Positions 26,530 to 37,690 of a DNA stretch of 64,000 bases are shown in pieces (position 1 is the stretch's first letter; every line of letters begins with the position of its first letter). The stretch comes from Solen grandis (Eukaryota > Mollusca > Bivalvia > Adapedonta > Solenidae), in assembly GCA_021229015.1 (NCBI GenBank), contig CM037794.1, positions 39,218,815 through 39,282,814 of the forward strand. The letters run 5' to 3'. The notes beneath the pieces are model-generated. The model was not told where the DNA came from. It searched no databases and saw nothing but the letters and a program-made list of their open reading frames with translations. Both the position numbers and the translations under genes were made by a program.

Positions 26530-27177
26530 TTAAATTTCTTCTTGTTTTAAATATATTTCCAAATTGTAATCTAACCTATTATATCTAAAGCGTTTAAGAG
26601 AGTTATTCACTACGGTTTTCAATGATTTACATTCTTTATCAAACCAGCTGATTTTTGTATATACTGGATTCTTGATATTATAAGTATGTACCGCATGGCT
26701 GCTACACGCTAATAAAATATTTTCTATGTCAGAAATAGCTGTAAATACACTATCATTTGATTCCTCAGACATAATTGTTTCAATCTTGTTTAATTCGCCA
26801 CATAACACCACATCTTGTTTTTTTTTTTTATTTTGGACAATTACAATATTTTCATTATTTAAGTCATACTTTGTAACACAACTGTCTTCATTCCATGTTA
26901 TTTTTGTTCTATCCGTTAAAGCATGTCGCTTCAACTTGCAGATAACAGGTAAGTGATCAGAACTAGAATTTACATCAACAACAAAATCTACTATAATTTC
27001 AAATATATCCCTTGCTGCAATATAATAATCAATCACGCTGCAACCACCAGATGATATGTACGTATAATTTCCAGTAAACTTATCCTGCCCACAACGACCA
27101 TTCAATATATATAATGCATATATTTTACATATTGATAACAGATCACGTCCAAAGCTGTTCGTTATACTGTCACAAGG
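26530..27177 (-). pseudogene. LINE ORF2: C-terminal half of APE endonuclease and linker
   Basis: Downstream of the MULE the domain continues with the endonuclease motifs GGCSVIDYYIA and SSSDHLPVIC, the latter holding the catalytic Asp-His pair. It then runs into the linker before RT, including a KISWFDKECK block that is common in LINE ORF2 linkers. A stop at 26530 and another frame before 26374 indicate a break between linker and RT. Confidence 0.85.
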
Positions 27178-29796
27178 GTGTCTTCCCAACTGTCCCACTT
27201 TTATATAAAACAGTAAAAATCAAGGTGGGACAGTTGGGAATCATGCTTAATTGGATAACAATAGACTGTCATGGATGAGTGACTATAGTCTTTACCTAAA
27301 TGGATGGAATATTTCAGTGCAATTATTTGTCTTATTGTCTTATATTATTAAGAGCAATTTGCAATAGTATTTATGGTTAGTAATATATTGCATTAGTATT
27401 TATAATAAGTTATATGCTATTAGCAAAATTATTTATAATAAGTATTTATAATACTTATTATGTTTTAGGATGTTGTCAGTATTCTCTCTCTCTCTCTCTG
27501 AAATGAAGAAAACAAACTCTTTATGTTTTCATATATTTATTATTTTTATTTCATGTGTCATGAACAAATCAAATAAAGACAGGGCTATATTCGGATGTGG
27601 TACAATTTATTGTATTTTGTTTTAATTTGAAAACAAGCATTTCATTTAAACAACTGTGACATTCCACCCTACTGATCTGTTCTATACAGAGTTACTCGTC
27701 AAACCGAATCAAATGCGATGCACAATCGGCATACTCCATCACAGTGATTTCTTCAGCCATGTACTTGTGTTTCAGGGCAGACAGTCTCTGTTCAAGTTGT
27801 CGGTATTTCCTCCTCTTCTTTTCTCTCACTCCTCCGGCACTGTGCTGAAGAATTTTGATAGCATTGGCAGCTTCAATCCTTTGTATTGTTTCCAAGAACT
27901 TGTAAATGTTCGGATGTGACTGTCTCATACTTTTCTTTAGTTTGTTGTGCCAGCCTTCCAAGTTGTTTGTTGTTCTTGGTCCTTCTGTCTCGAAATGGTT
28001 CCAGTTGTCCTTGTCTCCCTCAACCCAATGTTCAGTGACATAGTCTGTGAACCTTGAAACATCCACTGGAATCTCTGCATTTTCAGCATCCGTCAGTGCG
28101 ACAAACCACACATCTTCAACATGTTGTATGGGGACTAGAGGCAGAACTGCAGCTCTTCTTCCTAGTTTCTTAAAGTCCTCATTCTCAGAATACAGTCCAA
28201 CTAAGCCAAGCTTCTGTATCTTCCGCCAAACACACTGTGTGTAATGAAAAAAACACCCTTTCACATTCACATTTGGAAACACTCTGCGAGCTGCCTGCTT
28301 GGTTGCTGCCTCAAAGTCTATCAGGAGTGTGTCTGGTCCCAGTTCCATTCCTATTTCCCTGCATTTCTGTTGAAGATGTTGAAAAAGTCTGCAGTAAATC
28401 CTTTCACTTTTTCCAGGCAGAAGGGCAAACACTAACGGATACATGTGTCCATCAATATATCCATGGAGTGTGTAGACCTGGCTGAATATGTCTGGGCACA
28501 CATAAAATGTTCCGTCTCCATATATGGTTGGGTTCTGTGCCAGATGCTGGAGATTTGTTCTTGTAGCAAAAATCAGCATCCTGTTGTCATTCTCTGCCTC
28601 ATCAACCAGTAGGAACTGCTCACCAGTGTGCGTTTCAGTCCATTTTCCATCCAAATCTATGTCACTCCTGGACTTTGGTATCCCCGGTCTCAATGCACCT
28701 CTTTCCCTGTATAGAGATGACTTGGTGGAGGGGAAGGTTGGTAATCCTTTGCAGACTTGTTCTGCATCTTCGTCCCATTCTCTGTCTCTCAGACTGGATA
28801 TGACTTCTTCATATATTGACGGAATCGGCGTGGTTTCTTCGCGTGCCCTCTTTCGCATGAGTTGATTTATTTCATGGCGCTTCAGTTCCATGTGTTCGGC
28901 TGCATGATTATGGGTATTGGTCACAGAAACTGGAATGTTGTCAGCTGTTGTGATTTTAGCAGAACAGGTTCGGACATGACAGACCCAGTACACCCTTGTT
29001 GGTTTTCGGTTTTTGACCTGGTATCTGAATCCATTGTAAACCAGACTATCACCACCACGTTGGTTCTTGACAAACTGCACACTCACTTGTGCATTTGCCA
29101 TTTTAGCTTATAATTTCAGACGATGTTACTTAGTGAAATTTTACTATCAAATGAAGACATTTACATCAGAATGTAAATATATTGTATCTGATACAGTTCA
29201 GTTCATTAATGAGATATCACAGTTTGAAAGTCACAATAAATTGATAACCAAAAATGTTAATTACTTCAAATCAAATTGTTTACCTTAAGTAGTAAACTGC
29301 TAGATCAAAGGACTTGTTTGTATTTCTTAATCCAATCACTTAGCAATATATACAGGATAAATGGACTTTAGTTGGACCAATCAATTAACACAATTTAAAG
29401 AAAAAAGTAGCAGAGGTGATAATTATCTTAATAAGTTCAAATTATTTTTTATCTTTATCAATTCACATAAGCTTTAAAGCCAGAGATCAAAGGAATGCAT
29501 GTTTACACTATAAATTACAATTAATTTAGTAACCCTAATTAATGGACCTTAATAAACACATTTTAGAAAGAAATAATACAATATAACTAAAACATGAAAT
29601 TTTACCTCTTAAAATACAAAATCAAAAAAAAAATCAGAAACAAAATCAGATAATACAACTTCAATTCATTTTAATGTGTTGTAGTTTGAAATAGATTATA
29701 ATCCCTTATCAAAACACACCCAGCAAGGTGCTAAAAATCTTGAGTGGGACAGTTGGGAAACAAAATATCAAAAAGTGGGACAGTTGGGCATAAACC
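27178..29796 (-). mobile_element. Mutator-like (MULE) DNA transposon, copy 2, 2.6 kb
   Basis: Flanked by gtcacaagg (27169-27177) and gtcacaaga (29797-29805), a 9 bp target duplication with one mismatch, the length typical of Mutator elements. The ends are inverted (ggtttatgcccaactgtccc against gtgtcttcccaactgtccc). Both ends carry two copies of the 14 bp motif GTGGGACAGTTGGG or its complement: 27185-27198, 27225-27238, 29744-29757 and 29775-29788. At the left end the pair is inverted and forms a hairpin; at the right end it is direct with a 31 bp step. The one gene is the transposase. Copy 1 lies at 6276-8772. Confidence 0.92.
27692..29101 (-). CDS. FLYWCH zinc finger-MULE transposase, intact ORF
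   Basis: A single 469-codon ORF. Residues 5-70 form a FLYWCH finger: GGDSLVYNGFRYQ, YWVCHVRTCSAK (Cys41, Cys46) and THNHAAEH (His64, His66), expected to bind transposon DNA ends. Residues about 150-400 form the MULE DDE domain: TIYGDGTF (Asp196), LLIDFEAA (Asp262), KGCFFHYTQC (the MULE C-x2-H motif, Cys283/His286) and NNLEGWHNKLKK (Glu382). The C-terminus is basic and helical (REKKRRKYRQLEQRL, about 435-450). The first ATG is used; about 690 bp of leader separates it from the right terminus. A possible AATAAA lies on the minus strand near 27536-27541. All catalytic residues are present, so it could be active. A domesticated host gene is less likely because element ends and a target duplication surround it. 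Confidence 0.93.
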   Translation of the reverse strand: MANAQVSVQFVKNQRGGDSLVYNGFRYQVKNRKPTRVYWVCHVRTCSAKITTADNIPVSVTNTHNHAAEHMELKRHEINQLMRKRAREETTPIPSIYEEVISSLRDREWDEDAEQVCKGLPTFPSTKSSLYRERGALRPGIPKSRSDIDLDGKWTETHTGEQFLLVDEAENDNRMLIFATRTNLQHLAQNPTIYGDGTFYVCPDIFSQVYTLHGYIDGHMYPLVFALLPGKSERIYCRLFQHLQQKCREIGMELGPDTLLIDFEAATKQAARRVFPNVNVKGCFFHYTQCVWRKIQKLGLVGLYSENEDFKKLGRRAAVLPLVPIQHVEDVWFVALTDAENAEIPVDVSRFTDYVTEHWVEGDKDNWNHFETEGPRTTNNLEGWHNKLKKSMRQSHPNIYKFLETIQRIEAANAIKILQHSAGGVREKKRRKYRQLEQRLSALKHKYMAEEITVMEYADCASHLIRFDE

Positions 29797-30420
29797 GTCA
29801 CAAGATGGTCTTTTAACAAGTTCAATATGCTGATCAAAAATAATATCAAGATCATTAAATAAGGGTATATTAATATCAATATCTAACATCTCGGTATTTC
29901 CATTACCTGTCCGTGCATTCAAATCACCTGAAATTAATATATGTACATCATGTAAGAGTATTTCACACAATAAATTTTCAATGATTTGCATACCTCTTAC
30001 ATCAGATTTATCATAAACTGGAGACTTATCTGGTGGTATATAAACAGAAATTAACAGTAAGTCTTTGTTAATATTAAACAACTCATTTTGAAATCACAGT
30101 AAAATCCCGTTGTTAAAATCGCTACAAATACGTGACACATATTTCTGTAACGAAATTCGTACAAAGATACATATACCCCCCATGTTTCTACTACCTCTTA
30201 ATGAAAACTTAGCAGGGCTATTAAAACAGAAGTAATCTCTCAAACCGCTAAAGTTAGAACAATAAATATTTTCTGTCACCAAAGTTTCAGTTAGAATTAC
30301 TATATCAAATTTTATTATATAGTCTAAAAAATCTGTCTGTCGAATTTTTGACAATAAACCATTTATATTCCATAAAACAAAAGAAATATTGATAAAGTAC
30401 ACGATGGACCTTGGCCACAT
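29797..30420 (-). pseudogene. LINE ORF2: N-terminal half of APE endonuclease
   Basis: Carries the first endonuclease motifs in order: WNINGLLSK (metal-binding Asn), ILTETL (catalytic Glu), and SGDLNARTGN (Asp/Asn pair). APE endonucleases nick target DNA to prime reverse transcription. The frame is open from 30420 to about 30094, has a single TGA (one transition from TGG) at about 30091-30093, and continues in the same frame to the MULE insertion point. The rest of the domain resumes at 27177 beyond the transposon, with the break inside a KRPSCD/HPCDS stretch where the target duplication falls. Confidence 0.85.
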
Positions 30421-30497
30421 CCCTATACATCAGTCCTGTCAGTAATGAGACCGTGTGTTTGCATTGGGGCAAGGTCACCGCCGCCTGTAGCCCCAAG

Positions 30498-30765
30498 TTA
30501 TTCCACGTGCGGATCTACAGCCATAGCATCTGTGCTGTCTCCCTGTCTCCGCGCTCTAACAAACACCCGCCCGCTGTCATTTGTTTTCTCGTTGGCCTGT
30601 CGCTTATAGAGAACACCATTTTTAAAATACCCTTTAATTCCTTTTCTATTTAGCTCTTTCAGTTTAAGTCTTTGATGCTTTGTTAAGTCGTTAGATATTC
30701 GTATTTCTTTCTCGCGAAGCACGTCTCTGACCTTAAAAAGGGCTGCTTTAACATGACTTTAACTT
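30498..30765 (-). pseudogene. Retrotransposon ORF1 C-terminal fragment
   Basis: The peptide around ISNDLTKHQRLKLKELNRK, followed by GIKGYFKNGVLYKR, resembles the conserved tail of ORF1 nucleic-acid-binding proteins of non-LTR elements (a 'DLT..QR' helix followed by a basic strand). The frame opens at the truncated 5' edge near 30765 and stops at 30498, just before the endonuclease region at 30420, as expected for ORF1 followed by ORF2. RNA-binding domains further upstream are missing because of 5' truncation. Confidence 0.6.
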
Positions 30766-30770
30766 TAACT

Positions 30771-31790
30771 TTTAAATTTGACGACCACCATGCGAGAATT
30801 CGATTCCTTATATGTACCCATTATGAACAATTACATCATCCGGCATAGTTGTATATGCTGTTGGAAGTAGAAAAATAACAACTGGAACAGGTTTTATAGT
30901 AAAAAAAAATCATAAATATAGTGTAAGGAATAGTAACAAGAGTTATCAGCAAACAACAAATCTCACCTTTAGGATATAAATTTGCTGCTATTGGCAAGTA
31001 AGATTATATCAGATAATGGTGTAGTATCACTGCTTTATATATACCTCACAAAGTTATACACGACTGCAGGAAAGCATTTTTAAATATACTTAATACTCAA
31101 GTTTTCAATCAAAGGGTTTTATCAGCCCTTAACATTATGTTACCTAAATATGAACAGGGTCACACCCAGGCCATTCTAGTGCCCCGGCACCAAGGAGCTC
31201 GATTTTCAAAATCTTATATACAAGGGTGCTTACATTAAAAATTTAAGTGCATCTTTGAGCGTTGACCTGGGTCGCTATTTTCCAATTATACACTGACAAT
31301 GAATATATCAGACATACTGCGGAGCTAGTTTGTAGCGTGTATGAAGTTTGTCTGTGGGCACTTTTTATATATATTATATAAAATTTTGCTGAGTGATACT
31401 AGAGGTGCTTGGTTTCACTAGTATACAGGTAAACCAAGGTCTGATTCAGCTATAGTATGGTACTTTGTTGGTTCAGTAGAGTACACATTTTATAATTTTG
31501 TTAATTTTATTGTTCAACCACATCAAACTTGAGTTGTGAGTAGGACAGCGGGCTTGACTATTCAAGTGCTTGCCAATAGAGAAAAAATATTGCAGTAAAA
31601 GGCAAAATAAGGATCATTGTATCATCAAAAGGCCAACAAAGGATATAAACATGTATTCCAAGTTTTAAAGCAATATCTCAATGGGTTTAGTGAAAAAGTA
31701 CCGGTAAGCAAATAATAAGTTTTATGAATTTTCTCCGTGGACATTCATAAAGTATCATTCAATCCATCTGATCATGAGGAACAAGAATAT
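30771..31790. other. Intergenic, nothing recognised
   Basis: AT-rich with no supported coding or repeat structure. Confidence 0.5.
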
Positions 31791-32240
31791 GTATGGGTTA
31801 CAGGTGGCTATCTCAAGTTTTTTTTTTTTTTTTTTTTTTAAATAAAGGTCAGGTGTAAAACTGATAGGGTGGGGCCAAACCCCATTGTGACCTCTCAGAG
31901 ACACTAAAGAAGTATAATTCAGTCTATCTCATCAATAGGAACGAGAATATATATGATTTGTGGGTGGGGATCTGAACAGTTTTTGAGATATAAGGTCATT
32001 AGTAAAATTCAGAAGGTGGGACCTGACCCCTGGGTGACCTCGGGGGAGACTTTAGTAGTGCTATTCGATATTCTCATTTTTAGGAACAAAAAGTATATGA
32101 TTCATGGTTAATTTGAAATATTAAACCCAAAAATATGTTTTATGCAAAAATCCATCTTTGAGGGGGCTGTGGCCTGATCCTCAGAAACCCCCATTCACAA
32201 AGTCTGGAAGACATCACTACTCATTGAGGACTTTAAGTAT
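31791..32240. repeat. Degenerate tandem repeat, about 130 bp period
   Basis: Three diverged units share 'gaacagtttttgagatata', 'ggtggggcctgacccc' and 'gacactaaagaagtataatt' blocks. The same family, in the same orientation, recurs at 51990-52450. A poly-T tract lies at about 31819-31839. Confidence 0.65.
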
Positions 32241-33029
32241 GTGTGTATAGTGACTAGTATATAAGTGTTAAGATATGTCGAGCAAATATTTACTGGTTAC
32301 CAATAATGAACATAAAAAGAAATAAAAAATGGCTGGTGGCGACGAGTTTGACTAAGATGTTAATAATATATGTATAGTCTTCAACGCAAGCCCTGGAATA
32401 TTTTGTGCGGTATATCATTGTCCATACTGTGATATTTACCTTAAGACATTGGTATAACGTGGTACATTTCCAACCCACGGTTCCCAGCTCAAGTGATACT
32501 AAAACAATGGTTTGGAAACCAGTCTGTTACATGTCATCTGCCTTGGTTGCCGAAGCAATGTCTAATAGCAATTATAAAGAATACGCAATTATCAGACATT
32601 TATATCAGGTTAAATTGCTTGAATTTCAGACAATAGCGTTGATTATTTTTTCTATTCTTTAACAGAAAACTCAGAGGTTCTCAAGTGGACGCCTGCTTAC
32701 CCACGCCGGGTAAAATTAACCCCACGCTAGTAATTTTTTTAAATAGTTTATTTTCGTAAATGAAATCTAAGATTTCTTCTTTTATTTTCTATATAATATC
32801 GGGGGTGAGTTGCTAGCACATTGCGTTTAATACATATAAACTAACTACAATTCATTATTTTGTTTTAAACATTATCAAACACCAACTTAAAGATTGGACA
32901 ACCGTTTTCACTGGGGGTAGATGTTCAAAGTAACTTGCCACCCTGACAAGCCAAAGTCAAATCCTTTAGTAAACTCCAGAAACTATTCAGACATGCATTT
33001 TTCTAAGAACTTTGCTGAGTAAATGCATA
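32241..33029. other. Intergenic, nothing recognised
   Basis: No supported ORF or repeat structure. Confidence 0.5.
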
Positions 33030-34065
33030 ATTGTGATGTCAGTGCTAGGAGTGTCCGGGGGCATGCACTCCCAGAAGGAAAAATGATTCTAGGATGACGG
33101 AGATGCATTCTGAGCGGTATCTAGGAGGGGGGGGGGGGGAATATGGTAGCTTTTTTATAGTTAGAGATATATGATTTAAATATTGAAATCTTAGCCTTGG
33201 GCAAAGTAGTTTTTTTTTTCATTTGTATGCTTTTTGTCCCTAAAATCAATTTAAATACACCTTATTTTCTGCTGTTTTGACATGATTCTTTTGCCCGAGG
33301 CGGGCAGTTAACCAAACCATCGTTCTTTGGAAGGACCAGTACAATACTCACATCCTCGCATAAAAAAACATAGATGGTAGCCGGGGTTCGAACTCACAGC
33401 CCTCTAAACCAATATATCTAGATCCGTGAGAATATTTTCTGTATGATTAATATTGCCATTTATAATACAAATTTTGAGGCACTGGATGCAAAGCTATGCT
33501 GCGAGTTCTAGTATGGCTAGGGGGCTTTTTGGATATATTAAATCTTATTTAAAAATGACAAAATGTTTAAATATGAAAGTGATTGAAGGTTATTATGTTT
33601 TTTATTATTACAGTAATAGGCTTACATTATGTATTTTGGGCTCTTTAAAAAAACAACTAAAAATATGTATGAGAGAGAGCGCGCGTACTGTAGCCGTCCA
33701 TAAAATCATAAAATGAATGTTAGGATTTTTTTTTGGTCGCTGTTCAAAAGTGTAAATTACATTGAGTTTGATTTGATCATCGTTTATTAATTTTACTATA
33801 ATTTGCACAATAAATATGACTTATATCTATACTAATCGCTATCTGTACATTAATTGACGTCTGTGACATTCACGCAAGTGTTTGACTGATTCAATTTGGA
33901 GCAAACACAATTAGGTTAGTACGATAAATGGAAAAACATGCATGGTATAGTCAAATAAATAAGAAAATAATTTTAAATATCTATATATATGAATGTTTCC
34001 AGATCATTTTATTTTGTCACACCATTTATTTATGTTTCAATATTTACCTAAACCCAAATCAGCCT
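33030..34065. repeat. Duplicated segment A (uninterrupted paralogue of segment B)
   Basis: This stretch matches 56730-57227 joined to 62386-63140, block for block: gattctaggatgacggagat, aggcgggcagttaaccaaac, catagatggtagccgggg, a tRNA-like B box ggttcgaactcac, ggctttttggatatattaaa, and attaattgacgtctgtgaca. Divergence is moderate with small indels. Segment B carries a 5.16 kb DIRS-like insertion at the position corresponding to about 33462 here, so segment A shows the pre-insertion site. Whether A and B are members of a longer repeat family or a simple duplication is not clear. No ORF is supported. Confidence 0.85.
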
Positions 34066-34330
34066 CGGGAGCGATCGATCCCCGGCCGCGACAAACCTAA
34101 GTCGTAAAAAAGGTACTGGCATAGTTCCCTTGCTTGGCGCTCAGCAGTAGTTGCAGGACTGGTTGGCCCGATGTCAGGATAATGTGACTAGGTGTGGTAT
34201 CATGCTACATGTTTAGGCGTGATACTGCCGTGCGGCAGCACTATATTTGTCTCAAGTAGACATCGTCTCCAAATGACTGAAATACTGTCGGTTGGACGTC
34301 AAACCCAACATACAAACACATTTTGCAAGG
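34055..34330 (+). repeat. tRNA-derived SINE, family 1, plus-strand copy
   Basis: tRNA-like head (gggagcgatcgatccccggc), middle (ggactggttggcccgatgtc, gtggtatcatgctacat) and 3' end (ttgtctcaagtagacatcg, actgtcggttggacgtcaaa) match the copies at 38282-38503 and 39475-39655. It begins where segment A ends. Confidence 0.75.
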
Positions 34331-35180
34331 CTGTCGGTATTCGAGTCAATGCAAGGCTGTACTTGATCCTAATTTGTTATGCTGTAATTTGTCCTGACAC
34401 TTTTTTCTCTACCATGATTTGTGTAATCCTTGAACTGGATCAGATGTCTTCGATACGATTTGTTCATTAAGAAATATGAAATGAGGATGGGTTTCACTGT
34501 TTGAGCGGTTTCGGTCAATGACCTACAATCATTCAACGCTTCCAATCCCTGTGTGAGTTCAGACCACCGAATTGCAACCTTTATCAAGTTTAATGCTAAT
34601 GTAGAATTTTGACATTTTTAGAAGAGAGGGTGCAAATGGAGGCATCCATGCTCGACTCCACATGGATTGTGATACAAATTAATTGGTGTTAAAGGTTAGA
34701 GGGATAATTGGACACAGCAGCTGACACACTGCCATGTCCCTATCTTCGGGATGCCTATGTAAATCATTTCCTTGAATTTACCCGTAAGACTTAACGGTTT
34801 TAACATGAACCTATCCGTATAAAGACAACTAAATTTTTTTTTTTTTCCAGGAGGCGTATCATTTCTATTCTGCAGCAAATCATAGTTATCGTTAGCATGC
34901 TTAAATATGACATTTTCCGATTTTTTAAATTGTCTTTAACTTATGTAAAGAAGGGGTACTGTGTATTTTTATAATCAAAGGTTTTCTCATGTGATGACAA
35001 CTTATCAATCCCGCAATAGACAGTGTTAGAATAATTAATATGATTATTGATTGGAAACAGATGTGTAGGAACAAGTGAACTTCAATAAAAATTGATTACT
35101 TCCTTTAAAAACTTGACTTACCAAAATATGTGAGGTAGTATCAAATTCTGCTTTTAAGGTGTCATGAATATTGTAGTACA
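34331..35180. other. Intergenic, nothing recognised
   Basis: No supported ORF, RNA gene or element. Confidence 0.5.
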
Positions 35181-36429
35181 CAAAATATTAATACACTCTC
35201 AATCGGAGAATTACAAAATTCCTGTGTCATATGTTAAGTTCGTGTCACCTAAAACTAGCACTATATGCCTTGCAAAATAAAACACATTACATATCCCACA
35301 AAGTTACATATTTCTACAGGCTAACTTTAATATAATACACACTTTAAGCTCTAAATTAAAATAGTATAACGGCCCTTGAAATGATAATGTCACCTAAGTA
35401 TAACACACTTTAAATGCACCACAAAGAATACTATTTTATACAATACTTATACTTCTCTTAAATACATCTATAGGTATAATTAATATTAATCTTCAAGTTC
35501 TAAAATAAAGAGTCATGAATGATTCCATATTTCATTATTATTATTATTATTATTATATTTTTGTTTTACACTTTCTTAATGCACAGCAAACATCATTTCT
35601 ATGCTTCATAGCGTGCATATATCAACAAGGAAAACTATATTTCTTTTGGTTTTAAATCAGGGTATTGTGTAGATATATTTAAATTCAACTTATAATGTTT
35701 GTCAAATGGTAATGAATCATTCTGCATGCATACCAAAAATACCCCTAATATACTCCACACTTTATATACACTTCATAAGCCCCACTCGTACAAGGAAAAT
35801 GACGTCTGTTCTTTAAGTTTTGATTCAAAGTTCTGTGTAGAGCTTCTAACGCAACTTTCAATTGTTTTGTCAACTGACGAATCAACACTCACTTTGAATA
35901 ACAAATAATACCTCTTATATATTCCACAAAATTATTCACTTCATATGCCTTAAAAAGAGCAACTTTCAACAAGGAAAAATATTTATATTTTATATCAAAT
36001 TATCAAATTGTTGTGTAAAGATCTGAATAAATCTATTATTGTTTGTAAAATGACAGGAAATCATACTCTTCGTTTAATAATGATAATAAAAATATCCTCC
36101 ATAAAATAATACACTTTACATGCCCTATTCGTACCAAAATATACCCTTTTCAAGTTTTATTTCAAAGCGCCTTGTAGAACGTTTCATTGATTTGTCAACT
36201 GAAATTTCCTCACGCACATTGCATAAAAATAAACCCCAATATACAGCCCACAATATATTACACTTTATATGCCCACTAAGTTCAACCATCAACAAGGAAA
36301 AATGATTTTTATTTTTTTCAGTTTTAAATCAGGGTGCTGCGTAGATGTCTAAATTTAACTTTTGATGTTTGTGGAATAAAAAAATAATTAATTCTCTATA
36401 TGCATATAAAACATCCCTTATATACCCGG
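35181..36429. repeat. Degenerate tandem array, about 170 bp period (left part)
   Basis: The phrase tgtgtagat and relatives recur at about 35665, 35835, 36010, 36170 and 36335, each with 'acaaggaaaaatga', 'aaatacccctaatatactcc' and 'acactttatatgcccca' around it. The array is split by the foldback element (36430-37690), resumes at 37691-37893, is split again by the hAT-like element, and its last recognisable piece is near 39176-39240. A short (ATT)n tract is at about 35535-35557. Confidence 0.7.
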
Positions 36430-37690
36430 CTGTGTGAAGTTGGCTCGACATACGACATACAACATACGACATTCAGCTCTCACTATTCACGACATACGAC
36501 ATTGGACATTCAGATTTTGAATGTCGCACGCAACATTCGCGACATTGGACATTAAGATTTTGAATGTCGCGGCACGACATTCGCGACATTGGGCATTCAG
36601 ATTTTGAATGTCGCACGCGACATTCACGACATTGGACATTGAGATTTTGAATGTCGCGGCACGACATTCGCGACATTGGACATTCAGATTTTGAATATCG
36701 CACGCGACATTCACGACATTGAACATTCAGATTTTGAATGTCGCGGCACGACATTCACGACATTGGACATTCAGATTTTGAATGTCGCAGCACGACATTC
36801 ACGAAATTGAACATTCAGATTTTGAATGTCGCACGCGACATTCACGACATTAAACATTCAGATTATGAATGTCGCGGCACGACATTCGCGACATTGAACA
36901 TTCAGATTTGAATGTCGCGGCACGACATTCGCGACATTGGACATTAACATTAAAATCTGAATGTCCAATGTCGTGAATGTTGTGCTGCGACATTCAAAAT
37001 CTGAATGTCCAATGTCGTGAATGTTGTGCCGCGACATTCAAAATCTGAATGCCCAATGTCGCGAATGTCGTGCCGCGACATTCAAAATCTGAATGTCCAA
37101 TGTCGTGAATGTCGTGCTGCGACATTCAAAATCTGAATGTCCAATGTCGTGAATGTCGTGCTGCGACATTCAAAATCTGAATGTCCAATGTCGTGAATGT
37201 CGTGCTGCGACATTCAAAATCTGAATGTCAAATGTCGTGAATGTCGTGCCGGAAATTCAAATCTGAATGTCAAATGTCGTGAATGTCGTGCCGCGACATT
37301 CAAAATCTGAATGTTCAATGTCGTGAATGTCGCGTGCGACATTCAAAATCTGAATGTCCAATGTCGTGAATGTCGTGCCGCGACATTCAAAATCTGAATG
37401 TCCAATGTCGTGAATGTCGTGCCGCGACATTCAAAATCTGAATGTCCAATGTCGTGAATGTCGCTGCGACATAGAAAGCAAAATCTGAATGTCAAAGTCA
37501 GGAATGTCGTGCCGCGACATTCAAAATCTGAATGTCCAATGTCGTGAATGTCGTGCTGCGACATTCAAAATCTGAATGTCAAATGTCGTGAATGTCGCAT
37601 GCGACATTCAAAATCTGAATGTCCAATGTCGTGAATAGTGAGAGTTGAATGTCGTATGTTGATGTCGTATGTCGAGCCAACTTCACACAG
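36430..37690. mobile_element. Foldback element: 1.26 kb palindrome of 43-44 bp units
   Basis: Outer ends are inverted copies beginning ctgtgtgaagttggctcgac at 36430 and ending with its complement at 37690; similarity between the outer arms runs about 68 bp with few differences. Inside, a 43-44 bp unit is repeated about ten times in one orientation (to about 36940) and then about fifteen times in the opposite orientation (from about 36950). Each unit holds a small hairpin of its own, gacattcaaaatctgaatgtc (8 bp stem, 5 nt loop), and cgacattcgcgacattg. Short repetitive ORFs on both strands are by-products of the unit. There is no transposase. The architecture matches foldback-type (TIR-dominated) non-autonomous DNA elements. 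Confidence 0.85.

Larger units (their letters stand above)
23244..30770 (-). mobile_element. APE-type non-LTR retrotransposon (LINE), dead, twice interrupted
   Basis: Minus-strand order is ORF1 tail, APE endonuclease, reverse transcriptase, C-terminal CCHC finger and 3' UTR, ending in a microsatellite-like tail of ATTGA repeats (23244-23270), typical of LINE 3' ends. A MULE sits in the endonuclease region (27178-29796) and a TA-flanked MITE in the C-terminal part (24064-24977). Without these insertions about 4 kb of element remains. It is 5' truncated inside ORF1 near 30770. At least three frameshifts and one nonsense codon make it inactive. The CCHC finger and ORF1 style suggest the Jockey/I/CR1 group, but I cannot place the clade by eye. 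No clear target duplication is visible. Confidence 0.88.

Noticed and set aside
27692..29101. Domesticated host FLYWCH gene
   Set aside because: Inverted ends, a target duplication and a second copy in the window all point to an ordinary transposon gene.
36473..37564. Short ORFs encoding repeated 'MSCRDIQNLNVQCRECRV'-like peptides
   Set aside because: They arise from the 43-44 bp unit being open in several frames on both strands. No start context or non-repeat domain supports a protein.
36430..37690. CRISPR-like array
   Set aside because: The regular unit spacing looks superficially similar, but there are no variable spacers, the unit is continuous, the array inverts at its centre and the DNA is animal.
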